Below are positions 7,598-17,177 of a stretch of DNA of 64,000 nucleotides, in pieces. This stretch comes from Bacteroides sp. UBA7333. Its GTDB lineage: Bacteria; Bacteroidota; Bacteroidia; Bacteroidales; Bacteroidaceae. Each line of letters opens with the position of its first letter. The stretch's first letter is position 1. Position numbers and translations under genes: made by a program. The notes beneath the pieces were generated by a model. The model did no database searches, was not told where the DNA came from, and saw nothing but the letters and a program-made list of their open reading frames with translations. The stretch spans positions 39,489-103,488 of the forward strand of contig DKPN01000062.1 of NCBI GenBank assembly GCA_002471195.1, written 5' to 3'.

Positions 7598-10285
7598 ATG
7601 AAAAAATTATTACACTGTATTGGCTTCCTACTGCTTTTTATGAATACCAATATAACAACAATCAGTGCACAAAATACATATGAACCACAATATTCGACTG
7701 CTGGTTTTTATCAACTTCCTAATACCGGTAGAGAGGCATATTCAATGAATCCGGCATGGAGATTCTTCAAAGGCAACATCGCAGGTGCAGAAGCGATTGA
7801 TTTTGATGATCAATCATGGTCGATCGTTTCACTGCCACATGGCATTGAATATATACCAGCAGAAGCTAGTGGAGGAATAAACTATCAAGGGGTAACGTGG
7901 TACAGAAAACATTTCGCGCCAACCAATGAAATGAAAAATAAAAAACTGTTTCTACATTTTGAGGGCATCATGGGCAAAAGCGATATATATATCAATGGTA
8001 AGTTGGCTAAAACACAATATGGTGGATATCTACCGGCAATAGTTGATGTTACCGATTTAGTGAAATGGGATAATGATAACGTAATAGCTGTATGTACCGA
8101 CAATAGTGATAATCCAAGTTATCCTCCCGGAAAAGCGCAAGATGTTTTAGACTTTTGTTACTTTGGAGGCATTTATAGAGACTGTTGGCTCATTGCTCAC
8201 AATAATTTATATATTACCGACCCCAATTATGTATATCATGTGGCGGGAGGAGGCTTATTTGTTGCCTATGATAATGTGTCTCAAACATCGGCCGATATCT
8301 TACTACAAACTCAAGTGATGAATGATACGGACAAGAAGTTTTCGGGATATGTACAGTACGATTTATTAAATACGAACGGCATTAAGGTAGCAAGCTCTAA
8401 AAACAACATTCAAGTGAGTAAAGGCAAAACCTTAACTTCGAAAAATAAAATCATACTTCAACAACCGCAACTTTGGAGCCCTGAATCGCCCACCTTATAC
8501 AATTTGGTTGTGAAGATATGTGATAATAAAGGAAACATTATAGATGGGTATCGTAGAAGAATCGGAATTAGAAGTATTGAGTTTAAAGGAGAAAAAGGAT
8601 TTTGGCTCAATGGCAAACCTTACGATGGCCCAATTATGGGAGCTAATCGTCATCAAGATTTTGCTCTTGTGGGCAATGCTGTACCCAATAATACACATTG
8701 GAGAGACGCAAAGAAGTTAAGAGATGCCGGACTAAAAGTAATTCGAAATGCACATTATCCGCAAGATCCTGCATTTATGGATGCATGCGACGAATTGGGA
8801 CTGTTTGTGATAGTAAATACCCCCGGATGGCAGTTCTGGAATGACGAGCCACAGTTTGCCGAATTTGTATATAGCGATATAAAAAACATGATTCGACGTG
8901 ATCGCAACCATCCTTCGGTATGGATGTGGGAACCCATTTTAAATGAAACATGGTATCCTGAAGATTTTGCAAAAAACACACGCGATATTGTTGATCGTGA
9001 ATATCCCTATAACTATTGCTATTCAGGATGCGATAGCGAAGCAAAAGGACATGAACATTTTCAAATCTTATTTTGCCATCCTATGACTGGCGATAGCGAA
9101 TGGGCTGCTAAAAATATAGATCCGAAAATAACTTATTTCACACGCGAATGGGGCGATAATGTTGATAATTGGAATTCTCATAATTCGCCGAGTCGTGTAG
9201 CTCGCAATTGGGGAGAGCAACCTATGTTGATACAAGCTAAACATTATGCCAAACCCTACTATAAGTACACTTGCTATAACTCATTTTATGAAACATCGCC
9301 TCAGCATATAGGTGGATGTCTTTGGCATTCATTCGATCATCAACGAGGTTATCACCCCGATCCCTTTTATGGAGGAATAATGGATGCTTATAGACAGCCT
9401 AAATATGCTTATCAAATGTTCAAAGCACAACGATCGACACAACAAGACAATCAACTTTTCGAAACAGGACCAATGGTATTTATTGCTCATGAAATGACTC
9501 CTTTCTCGGATAAAAATGTAATGGTGTTTTCGAATTGTGACGAAGTTAGATTAACCTTCAATAAAGAGGGTAATACTAAAACACATAAACGTGTGAATAG
9601 CCCATCTAGCATGCCATCACCCATTATGGTATTCGAAAATGTGTACGACTTTATGTTAGATAAAAAATTAACTAGAAGCAAGAAACAGGAGGACGTTTAT
9701 CTATTGGCCGAAGGATTTATCGATGGAAAATGTGTAGCTACACACAAAGTTTATCCGGCTCGTAGACCCGAAAAAATTGTATTATGGACAGACCATGAAA
9801 ATGTAACTCTAAAAGCAGATGGATCTGATTTTATACCGGTTGTTGCTGGAATAGCAGATAAAGATGGCAATATTAAACGCCTTAACAATTATCATATAAA
9901 ATTTCAAATTGAAGGTGAAGGCAATATCATAGGTGGTGCTGAAACCTGCTCTAATCCTCAAACAGTACAATGGGGGACAGCTCCTGCCTTAATTCAGTCT
10001 ACATTAAATCCAGGCAAGATATGGGTAACCGCTTCTGTTTTATTTGAAGGCTCGCAAATGCCCGTTAGTGCAACCATCGAAATCATTAGTGAAAAGCCAC
10101 AAATACCACTTATTTACAATCATGATGAAAACGAAAAATTAATTGAAACTCACAAAGAACAAAAAAGAAATCACACAACAAAAACCACTAATGACTTAAT
10201 GAAAGAATTAAATCAAAAAAAAATAAATAATGAAAAGCTCAAAGAGGTTGAGAAACAACAAACTGACTTTGGAGAACAGAGATAA
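7598..10285 (+). CDS. Exported GH2 glycoside hydrolase (beta-galactosidase-like)
   Basis: 895 residues. The signal peptide is at 1-24 (ending TISAQ). Domains in order: jelly-roll sugar-binding domain (about 45-210, GVTWYRKHF, GKSDIYINGKL, YGGYLP), Ig-like domain (about 220-330), TIM barrel from about 335 with GANRHQDF, the acid/base Glu450 in EPILNET, and the nucleophile Glu517 in TREWGD, then C-terminal beta domains. The last 55 or so residues are an unusual Lys/Glu/Asn-rich, probably coiled tail. It follows the sulfatase closely and ends at a terminator. GH2 includes beta-galactosidases, glucuronidases and mannosidases; specificity cannot be read from the sequence alone. No SusC/SusD pair is nearby. 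Confidence 0.88.
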   Translation: MKKLLHCIGFLLLFMNTNITTISAQNTYEPQYSTAGFYQLPNTGREAYSMNPAWRFFKGNIAGAEAIDFDDQSWSIVSLPHGIEYIPAEASGGINYQGVTWYRKHFAPTNEMKNKKLFLHFEGIMGKSDIYINGKLAKTQYGGYLPAIVDVTDLVKWDNDNVIAVCTDNSDNPSYPPGKAQDVLDFCYFGGIYRDCWLIAHNNLYITDPNYVYHVAGGGLFVAYDNVSQTSADILLQTQVMNDTDKKFSGYVQYDLLNTNGIKVASSKNNIQVSKGKTLTSKNKIILQQPQLWSPESPTLYNLVVKICDNKGNIIDGYRRRIGIRSIEFKGEKGFWLNGKPYDGPIMGANRHQDFALVGNAVPNNTHWRDAKKLRDAGLKVIRNAHYPQDPAFMDACDELGLFVIVNTPGWQFWNDEPQFAEFVYSDIKNMIRRDRNHPSVWMWEPILNETWYPEDFAKNTRDIVDREYPYNYCYSGCDSEAKGHEHFQILFCHPMTGDSEWAAKNIDPKITYFTREWGDNVDNWNSHNSPSRVARNWGEQPMLIQAKHYAKPYYKYTCYNSFYETSPQHIGGCLWHSFDHQRGYHPDPFYGGIMDAYRQPKYAYQMFKAQRSTQQDNQLFETGPMVFIAHEMTPFSDKNVMVFSNCDEVRLTFNKEGNTKTHKRVNSPSSMPSPIMVFENVYDFMLDKKLTRSKKQEDVYLLAEGFIDGKCVATHKVYPARRPEKIVLWTDHENVTLKADGSDFIPVVAGIADKDGNIKRLNNYHIKFQIEGEGNIIGGAETCSNPQTVQWGTAPALIQSTLNPGKIWVTASVLFEGSQMPVSATIEIISEKPQIPLIYNHDENEKLIETHKEQKRNHTTKTTNDLMKELNQKKINNEKLKEVEKQQTDFGEQR

Positions 10286-10296
10286 TTGACAAAAAA

Positions 10297-10350
10297 CATC
10301 GGCCATTCGTTTAAGCAACTAGCAATTAAAATGAATGGTCGATGCTTTTT
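10297..10350 (+). terminator. Terminator after the GH2 gene
   Basis: The arm 10297-10312 (CATCGGCCATTCGTTT) pairs, with two G-U wobbles, with 10329-10344, followed by CTTTTT. It ends the sulfatase-GH2 unit before the B12 locus. Confidence 0.75.
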
Positions 10351-10367
10351 ATATGATAATTATTTTA

Positions 10368-10375
10368 TAGTTTTG
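10368..10375 (+). promoter_or_regulatory. -7 promoter element of the cobalamin riboswitch/btu operon
   Basis: TAGTTTTG matches TAnnTTTG and places the transcription start near 10382, directly at the head of the riboswitch. Confidence 0.65.
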
Positions 10376-10381
10376 CAGCGC

Positions 10382-10570
10382 ATTTAGGAAATAACACAAG
10401 TTTGTGTTAGGGAATCCGATGAAATTTCGGAGCTGTACCCGCAGCTGTAATCCTCTATAAATAAGCCAATTCACAATGTCATTGCATCTTGCGAGAAGAC
10501 GAATTGGCTTGAGGTAGCCAGAAGACCGGCCTAATTGTATAATTTATCGCATGCTTCGGGAAAAAAGCAT
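10382..10570 (+). promoter_or_regulatory. Cobalamin (adenosylcobalamin-type) riboswitch
   Basis: The leader contains the B12-box variant AGCCAGAAGACCGGCCT (10516-10532), the upstream conserved core around GGGAATCCG and GCTGTACCCGCAGCTGTAATCC (10410-10453), and a variable perfect 10-bp stem (AAGCCAATTC 10463-10472 with 10501-10510). A small hairpin ATGCTT...AAGCAT (10551-10556 with 10565-10570) may belong to the expression platform. It precedes two BtuG-like lipoproteins and btuB, so B12 is expected to switch off the uptake operon. No T-run follows, which suggests control of translation rather than transcription; that part is inference. Confidence 0.92.
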
Positions 10571-10659
10571 CCATAGATTTGTAAAAGGCAGTATACGGCA
10601 ATTTATCATTTCTTTGTATTTTTTCTCGTGGTGTTTTTATCAATTAAAATTTCATTAAC

Positions 10660-11799
10660 ATGAGAAAAAAGAATCTTTTTAAAGCTTATGCTTTTTCTTT
10701 CGCTTTAATTGCAACATCACTTTGTTTTTCATCTTGTTCAAACCATGACACTTCGATAGAAGAGATCATTCCTGAACCACCAACCGGTATTCGTTTTTTC
10801 ACCCTCAATCAGTCCGGTAGTGTTCATGGTCAAAAACCCTCTATTTCATCAATGTCATATGATGGAAGTATAATATCAGATCTGTATAAAAGTACAAATA
10901 ATCTCGAATTAGGTAGTGAACCGCAATTTATGTTACCTTTTCAAAATAGTTATTTAATTGCATTTGCCGACTATTGGGGAGCTAATAAAATTGAACTAGT
11001 TGACGCTAAAACATTAGAAGTAAAAAAACAAATCGATTTTGGACGAGATTTTGCCCCTTATTCAATTTGCCATCTTAGTGATAACAACTACTTAGCATTA
11101 GGAACGGGTATAATGGTAAGTGATAATCCTTTTTCTATGGCTTTATTGAATATTGGAGACGAAATACAAATAAAATCGAGTTTTGATACTGACTTTACAG
11201 TAACAGCTGCATGCAAAGTCGGCAACAAAATTATTGTTGGAGGTTCTTATAACGATTCTCAAATGGCTTTTTTCGACTCTGATAATATTACTATGGAAGG
11301 TATGCGTATAATGAAAGACAACCGTCAAATGTTTGGCAAGCACTCCTCGTTTTTTGTAGATAAAAATAATAAAATTTGGTGTGCCACAAAACCAAAAGAT
11401 CAAAACCCAAAACTATGCTGTATTGATCCAGAAACCGAAACAATTATAAAAGAAATTTCAATACCAAGTGCATCAACACTCAAAACTTTCGGTATAGCAA
11501 TGTCAAATGATGGTAACACCATTTATGTTCGTACACACGAAGCATTCTACAAAACAAAGATAGACAACTTAGAATTTTCAGACGATCCTATTTTTGAACA
11601 CCGCGAACATACAGGTAGTGTCAATGATTTGAAAATGACGAAAGAAGGTACGTTATTATTTATCGATGAAAGCCTTACACCCTCGCAACCAAGTACAGTT
11701 TATGAGTATCGACAAGCTTCTAATGGCGAATGGGAACGCATACATCAAGATGGGTTTAAAGTAGGTACTGCAGCTAAATATATTTATATTGTACGTTAA
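10660..11799 (+). CDS. BtuG-like surface cobalamin-binding lipoprotein (first copy)
   Basis: 379-residue lipoprotein. The lipobox is FSSC with the lipidated Cys at 26, followed by an acidic/Ser-rich linker (SNHDTSIEEI) of the sort that sends lipoproteins to the cell surface in Bacteroidetes. The body is repetitive beta structure (repeated KIELVDAKT, NNKIWCATKP, CCIDPETETI, GNTIYVRT segments) fitting a seven-bladed YncE/DUF5074-like propeller. It lies first behind the cobalamin riboswitch and upstream of btuB. In Bacteroides, BtuG is a propeller lipoprotein that captures B12 with extreme affinity and hands it to BtuB. The BtuG assignment rests on fold, size and context, not on identified ligand residues. 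Confidence 0.8.
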   Translation: MRKKNLFKAYAFSFALIATSLCFSSCSNHDTSIEEIIPEPPTGIRFFTLNQSGSVHGQKPSISSMSYDGSIISDLYKSTNNLELGSEPQFMLPFQNSYLIAFADYWGANKIELVDAKTLEVKKQIDFGRDFAPYSICHLSDNNYLALGTGIMVSDNPFSMALLNIGDEIQIKSSFDTDFTVTAACKVGNKIIVGGSYNDSQMAFFDSDNITMEGMRIMKDNRQMFGKHSSFFVDKNNKIWCATKPKDQNPKLCCIDPETETIIKEISIPSASTLKTFGIAMSNDGNTIYVRTHEAFYKTKIDNLEFSDDPIFEHREHTGSVNDLKMTKEGTLLFIDESLTPSQPSTVYEYRQASNGEWERIHQDGFKVGTAAKYIYIVR

Positions 11800-11809
11800 C
11801 TGTAAATCA

Positions 11810-12925
11810 ATGAAGTATAAATTTCTTTTAACGATGGTGACTATTTTGATAGTCACATCGTGTACTCAAGTAGACACTGACTCATCTGTCATTATTCCAT
11901 CGTCAACTGAGCTTAGGGCTATAGTTGTTAGTGAAGGGCAGTTTGGTTATGGTACCGGATCATTAACAACAGTAACGCACGATCAACAAGTAACACAAGA
12001 TGTTTTCAAAAAAATAAATAATCGTGTGCTTGGCGATATCCCACAATCGTTAACACAGATCGGTGATAACTATTATATTCCAGTAAATAATTCAAGAAAA
12101 ATTGAAGTTATTGACTCAAAAAGTTTCAAAACAGTTGAAACAATGGTGCTTAACACACAAATTATACCGATGTATGTTGAGCATTTAGGAGGCGACTCGA
12201 TTATTGTTTCCGATCAATCAAGTTCTGCTATTCCAGGTAGTTCAGAATTTTCATCCTTGATGATATTGGATATTAATCATGGCACCGACCGTCAAATTAT
12301 ACGTCGACGCATAAAAATGAATTTCCCAACTTTTCAAATGAAGTTGATTGGTAAGAAACTATTTGTTAGCGGAGCTGAATTATCTGTATTCGACTTAGAT
12401 AATCTGAATGCTTCGGCACGTAGATTTGTCAAAAATGCAGAGAACAAACCTTTTTCCATCTGCGATTTTTCAAAAATATGTATTGACAAACGTGGATTGA
12501 TTTGGGCTTTAACACCAGGTAGTGTGGTTTGTATCGACCCCAATACAGAAAAAATTATCAATGAGTATTTTGTTGACGGATTAAGTAGCCGTTGGGGAAA
12601 TTCAGATATAGATAAAGATGGACGCTATTTTTATTTTAACTCGGGTACGAAAGTCTACTCTATAGATACAGATAATCCAAGTACACCTTCTAAACCCATT
12701 ATTAATCATAATAATAATGATCCTGAATGGACCACTTATGCACTTGGAGTTACTAAAGAAAATACTGTCATGATCGTTCGAGTTTTGTTTGGATCGATTA
12801 CTCGCGGACGGGTATTTGAATACGATCGAAGTGGAAACATTGTGAAATATTATCTTGATAGTGAAGGACGTAATCAACCATATTTTCGTGCTGGTATATT
12901 CCCTCATTACATTCACTTTTTATAA
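11810..12925 (+). CDS. BtuG-like surface cobalamin-binding lipoprotein (second copy)
   Basis: 371-residue lipoprotein starting at the ATG at 11810; a frame open further upstream would need a TTG inside the previous gene. The lipobox is IVTSC (Cys18), followed by TQVDTDSS. It shows the same propeller-type repeats as its neighbour (KIEVIDSKSFKTVETM, LIWALTPGSVVCIDPNTEKII, VYSIDTDNPSTPSKP), but the two are only distantly alike. It starts 10 bp after the first copy and its stop overlaps the btuB start (TAATG), so translation of the three genes is coupled. Two different BtuG-like proteins beside one BtuB suggest binding of different corrinoids or assembly of a two-lid receptor; this is inference. 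Confidence 0.78.
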   Translation: MKYKFLLTMVTILIVTSCTQVDTDSSVIIPSSTELRAIVVSEGQFGYGTGSLTTVTHDQQVTQDVFKKINNRVLGDIPQSLTQIGDNYYIPVNNSRKIEVIDSKSFKTVETMVLNTQIIPMYVEHLGGDSIIVSDQSSSAIPGSSEFSSLMILDINHGTDRQIIRRRIKMNFPTFQMKLIGKKLFVSGAELSVFDLDNLNASARRFVKNAENKPFSICDFSKICIDKRGLIWALTPGSVVCIDPNTEKIINEYFVDGLSSRWGNSDIDKDGRYFYFNSGTKVYSIDTDNPSTPSKPIINHNNNDPEWTTYALGVTKENTVMIVRVLFGSITRGRVFEYDRSGNIVKYYLDSEGRNQPYFRAGIFPHYIHFL

Positions 12926-14856
12926 TGAAATATCTATATAAAATAGTTATATCATTGATCATAATATTCTCTTTTTCTTCGGTTCAGGCACAAACCGAAG
13001 AAAAAGAGAATATACGTCATTATGAAATCAATGAAACAACAATTTCGGCCAATAAACCTATCGAGAAAACAAGTATTGGCAGTAAAGTAACTCAAATGGA
13101 CTCGACATTGCTCATCAAAAATAAAGCAAATGATTTAGCAACACTATTAACACGACATAGTACTATCAATATTAAAAGCTTAGGTCAAGGTGCCTTATCG
13201 ACTGCTTCATTTCGTGGTACATCATCAAATCACACGCAAGTACTTTGGAATGGTATATCTTTAAATTCGGCTTCATTAGGAAGTTTTGATTTTTCGCAAG
13301 TACCCGTTTATTTCACTGATAAGGTGACACTTTACCATGGCTCAAGTGCACAACAATCTGGTAGTGGTGCATTAGGCGGAAGTGTAGACTTTGGAAGTAA
13401 TGATAAACCGGTAACTAAGCCTTATTTTTCATTATTGAGTGAATACGGCTCAAACAATACTGCAACTGGAGCCGGAACAATACGCTTCACTAAAAAGAAA
13501 CTAACTTCATCAACTAAAGGATATTATCAGCAATCTGACAATGATTATCGATATCTAAATAAAGTATTTAGCAATAAACCTTTTTATGAAAATCGGAAAA
13601 ATGCAGCCTACAAACAAGGTGGAGTAATGCAAGAACTTTTTTATAATCCCACTGAAAAAGATATATTAAATTTGATGACTTGGTATCAATATGATAACAA
13701 AGAATTGCCTCAAAATATATTATCAAACACCACTGCCAAAGAGACATTGGTTTCAAACAATGTACGTATAATAGGTAGTTACCAGACCAATAGAGGTATC
13801 AACCAATTTAAATTAACAATGGCTAATCTATGGGGAAAGATGAATCATAAACGCAATTTTGGTAGTTTTAGTGATTTATCGAAAAATAAAAACAATAGCT
13901 TTGTTACTCGCATTGACTATCGCATTGACAATATATACAAATGGGATTTAGGATTAACAGCTAACTATCGCAATGATATGGTAAAATCATCTTCATATGA
14001 TGGTAAAGCTATTCATCGAAACACATATACGGCACGAGGATTTGCAATGTATCGTATCACACCCAAATTACATTTCGATTTAGATGCCACAGCAGAGTGT
14101 GTTGATAAAAAGCTATATGGTATATATAACATTTCAGGAAGGTACTTCCTAATTAATCAATATTTAATATTAAAAGCGTCGAATGCATATAACCATAGAA
14201 CTCCGACTCTCAACGATTTGTATTGGGCACCTGGAGGTAATCCTAATTTGAAACCCGAAACTGGTTTTTCATGGGATGCATCTATATCGTCATCAATCAC
14301 AACGGGTATATTCGATTTATATTTTGAAGCACTGTATTATCATATGAACATAAATGATTGGATCATGTGGATTCCTACTGACAATGGATATATATGGTCA
14401 CCAGTTAATTTTAGCAAAGTAAATTCACAAGGATCTGAGTTAACAGCAAAAATGACTGTGAACTATAAAAAAACAAATCATATACTATCAGGCAATTATA
14501 CTTTTGCCCATTCTGTTGATAATTCTAATCGCGGCGATGATGCTCAAGGAAAACAACTCCCCTATATCCCTAGAAATAAATGGAATATAGATTATGAATT
14601 CTGGTATAATAATACTTTTTGGATTAATGCTAACTGTTCATTTACAGATATCCGATTTACATCGGCCGACGAGGAATATTATACCAATGCATACTATCAA
14701 CTGAATGCCGAAATAGGTTGCATGTTAAGTTTAAAATCACATCAACTTAAACTATCTTGCAAATTGGATAATATTTTAAATAGTTATTACGAAAGTACAC
14801 AGTACTATCCAATGCCTTTAAGGATGTGGCGTTTGCAACTCAATTATGTCTTTTAA
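12925..14856 (+). CDS. btuB: TonB-dependent cobalamin receptor BtuB
   Basis: Outer-membrane TonB-dependent transporter, 643 residues. A signal peptide (1-22, ending VQAQ) is followed by a short TonB-box-like region, the plug domain (about 45-150, SIGSKVTQMD, ARGTSS-like SFRGTSSNHTQVLWNGI, GALGGSVDFGS) and a 22-strand barrel ending WRLQLNYVF with terminal Phe. It lacks the extra N-terminal carboxypeptidase-like domain of SusC proteins. The start codon overlaps the previous stop by one base. B12 as substrate follows from the riboswitch and BtuG neighbours; by sequence alone it could be another small TonB receptor. Confidence 0.9.
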   Translation: MKYLYKIVISLIIIFSFSSVQAQTEEKENIRHYEINETTISANKPIEKTSIGSKVTQMDSTLLIKNKANDLATLLTRHSTINIKSLGQGALSTASFRGTSSNHTQVLWNGISLNSASLGSFDFSQVPVYFTDKVTLYHGSSAQQSGSGALGGSVDFGSNDKPVTKPYFSLLSEYGSNNTATGAGTIRFTKKKLTSSTKGYYQQSDNDYRYLNKVFSNKPFYENRKNAAYKQGGVMQELFYNPTEKDILNLMTWYQYDNKELPQNILSNTTAKETLVSNNVRIIGSYQTNRGINQFKLTMANLWGKMNHKRNFGSFSDLSKNKNNSFVTRIDYRIDNIYKWDLGLTANYRNDMVKSSSYDGKAIHRNTYTARGFAMYRITPKLHFDLDATAECVDKKLYGIYNISGRYFLINQYLILKASNAYNHRTPTLNDLYWAPGGNPNLKPETGFSWDASISSSITTGIFDLYFEALYYHMNINDWIMWIPTDNGYIWSPVNFSKVNSQGSELTAKMTVNYKKTNHILSGNYTFAHSVDNSNRGDDAQGKQLPYIPRNKWNIDYEFWYNNTFWINANCSFTDIRFTSADEEYYTNAYYQLNAEIGCMLSLKSHQLKLSCKLDNILNSYYESTQYYPMPLRMWRLQLNYVF

Positions 14857-14919
14857 AATCATTTGCACAGACACCATTAAAAAAAAGGGCGCTATAAGAA
14901 ATGTAGAAACAAAAAATAC

Positions 14920-14927
14920 TATTTTTG
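14920..14927 (+). promoter_or_regulatory. -7 promoter element of the DPP IV gene
   Basis: TATTTTTG matches TAnnTTTG, 32 nt before the ATG at 14959. No terminator was seen between btuB and this point. Confidence 0.5.
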
Positions 14928-14958
14928 TAACAAGAAACATTAAAATCAAAAAATAAAA

Positions 14959-17172
14959 ATGAAGAAGTTATTTTTTCTACTATTTATATCGGTAAGTATC
15001 GCCACCACATACGCGCAACAAAGCAGTAAAAAACTAGTATTAAAAGATATAGTTAATGGCGAATATCGTCCTGAAACGATTCGTAATATAGTACCAATGC
15101 CCGATGGGGAACATTATGCCCAAATGAATCAAGAAGGTACAAGAATCACTAAGTATTCGTTTAAAACAGGATTGCCAGTCGAAGATATTTTTGATGTAAC
15201 AAAGGCTCGTGATGCTGATTTTAAAAAATTCGACAGTTATTCATTCGCACCTAATGGATCAAAAATGTTGATTGCGGCTAATTCACAGCCAATCTATCGC
15301 CACTCTTATACTGCTGATTATTATATTTACCCTTTAAACAGAAGTTTAGAAGGATCTTTGACTAATAATAAAGTTGAAAGGTTGTCGGAAGGCGGACAAC
15401 AACAGATTCCGGTGTTCTCACCAGATGGTAATATGATTGCGTTTGTACGTGATAATAACATTCATCTTGTAAAACTTCTTTATGGCAATAGCGAGAGTCA
15501 AGTAACTGAAGATGGCAAAATCAACGCAATTATTAATGGCCACCCTGATTGGGTTTATGAAGAAGAATTTGGAATGAAAAGTGCTTTACAATTCAGTCCC
15601 GACAATAGCATGATTGCTTATATCCGCTTTGACGAAAGTAATGTACCAACTTTTGATTTTCAACTATTTGGCGGTTCAGCACCTCAGATGACCGAATATA
15701 TAGATTATCCAGGTTCTTATTCGTATAAATACCCTAAAGCCGGCCAAAAAAACTCAAATGTAGAAGTTAGAACTTTCGATATTAAATCAAAAGTAACCCG
15801 TACGATGCAAGTCCCTGTAGCCGTAGACGGATATATCCCTCGCATTCAATTTACAGAAGACCCTACAAAGTTAGCAGTCATGACATTGAATCGTCATCAA
15901 AATAAATTCGATTTATATTTTGTTGATCCCCGTTCTACAGTTGCTAAATTAGCTTTAAGAGACGAATCACCCTACTACATAAACGATAATATATATGATA
16001 ATATCAAGTTTTACCCGGAAGCATTTAGTTTTATAAGTGAAAAAGATGGATTTCCACATCTATATTGGTACAGTATGGGAGGAAATTTAATTAAACAAAT
16101 CACAAAAGGCGATTTTGAGATGAAACGTTTCTTTGGCTATGACGAAAAAGATGGTAGTTTCTATTATGCTAGCAATGAAGGTAATCCTATGCGTCAATCC
16201 ATCTATAAAACAGATAAAAATGGAAAGAAAACCATGCTATCCAAAGAAGAAGGCATAAACAATGCGACGTTCAGTCCTACGATGAAGTATTATATCAACA
16301 CTTATACAAACTTAAATACTCCTATTGTCACTACCTTAAATGACAATACTGGCAAAACATTAAAGACTTTGATCGATAATAAAGAGTTAAAGAATAAAAT
16401 TACTCAACAGTCTATCCCTCAAAAAGAATTTTTCTCATTCAAAACCGATAATGGTACCGAACTAAATGGATGGATGATGAAACCTACAGATTTTAATGGT
16501 AACAAAAAATATCCAGTCATTATGTATCAATATAGTGGACCAGGATCACAACAAGTATTAGATAGCTTTGGCGTTAGTTGGGAAACATATATGGCAAGCC
16601 TTGGCTATATTATTGTTTGTGTAGATGGTCGTGGCACAGGAGGGCGTGGTGTTGATTTCCAAAAAAGCACCTATATGAAATTAGGAATACAGGAGGCAGA
16701 CGATCAAGTTGCAACAGCCCAATATTTGAGCACACTTCCCTATATAGACAAAGGGCGTATAGGTATTTGGGGATGGAGTTATGGAGGCTATACTACATTA
16801 ATGAGTATGAGTCAAGGTACTCCTATTTTTAAAGCAGGAGTAGCTGTAGCAGCACCAACCGATTGGAAATATTATGATACTATATACACCGAACGTTATA
16901 TGCGCACTCCTAAAGAAAATGCAAATGGTTATAATGCGACATCAGCATTTACCAGAGCCAATAATTTGAACGGCAACTTATTGTTAATTCATGGCATGGC
17001 AGATGACAATGTCCATTTTCAAAACATGGTTGAATATGCAGAACATCTTGTACAGTTAGACAAGCAATTTGATATGCAAATATATACTAACCGCGATCAT
17101 GGCATTTATGGCGGCAATACACGAAATCATCTTTACACAAAAATGACAAACTTCTTTTTAAACAACCTATAA
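14959..17172 (+). CDS. Dipeptidyl peptidase IV (S9 family serine protease)
   Basis: 737-residue exported prolyl peptidase that removes X-Pro or X-Ala dipeptides from peptide N-termini in the periplasm. The signal peptide is 1-19 (ATTYAQ). A beta-propeller (about 40-490) contains the substrate-N-terminus motif WVYEEEFG (paired Glu). The alpha/beta-hydrolase domain holds the nucleophile Ser607 in GWSYGGY, Asp682 in MADDNVH and His714 in NRDHGIYGG, a complete triad. Length is normal for bacterial DPP IV. lipA follows after only 5 bp, so the two are probably translated from one message although their functions are unrelated. Confidence 0.95.
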   Translation: MKKLFFLLFISVSIATTYAQQSSKKLVLKDIVNGEYRPETIRNIVPMPDGEHYAQMNQEGTRITKYSFKTGLPVEDIFDVTKARDADFKKFDSYSFAPNGSKMLIAANSQPIYRHSYTADYYIYPLNRSLEGSLTNNKVERLSEGGQQQIPVFSPDGNMIAFVRDNNIHLVKLLYGNSESQVTEDGKINAIINGHPDWVYEEEFGMKSALQFSPDNSMIAYIRFDESNVPTFDFQLFGGSAPQMTEYIDYPGSYSYKYPKAGQKNSNVEVRTFDIKSKVTRTMQVPVAVDGYIPRIQFTEDPTKLAVMTLNRHQNKFDLYFVDPRSTVAKLALRDESPYYINDNIYDNIKFYPEAFSFISEKDGFPHLYWYSMGGNLIKQITKGDFEMKRFFGYDEKDGSFYYASNEGNPMRQSIYKTDKNGKKTMLSKEEGINNATFSPTMKYYINTYTNLNTPIVTTLNDNTGKTLKTLIDNKELKNKITQQSIPQKEFFSFKTDNGTELNGWMMKPTDFNGNKKYPVIMYQYSGPGSQQVLDSFGVSWETYMASLGYIIVCVDGRGTGGRGVDFQKSTYMKLGIQEADDQVATAQYLSTLPYIDKGRIGIWGWSYGGYTTLMSMSQGTPIFKAGVAVAAPTDWKYYDTIYTERYMRTPKENANGYNATSAFTRANNLNGNLLLIHGMADDNVHFQNMVEYAEHLVQLDKQFDMQIYTNRDHGIYGGNTRNHLYTKMTNFFLNNL

Positions 17173-17177
17173 AAGCA

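Noticed and set aside
9487..9681. Minus-strand open frame inside the GH2 gene
   Set aside because: Shadow of the GH2 coding sequence; no promoter or family likeness.
5926..10285. Polysaccharide utilisation locus
   Set aside because: A sulfatase and a GH2 enzyme are present, but no SusC/SusD pair, surface glycan-binding protein or hybrid regulator adjoins them.
10551..10570. Riboswitch hairpin as an intrinsic terminator
   Set aside because: The short stem is followed by CCATAG rather than a T-run, so transcriptional termination there is not supported.
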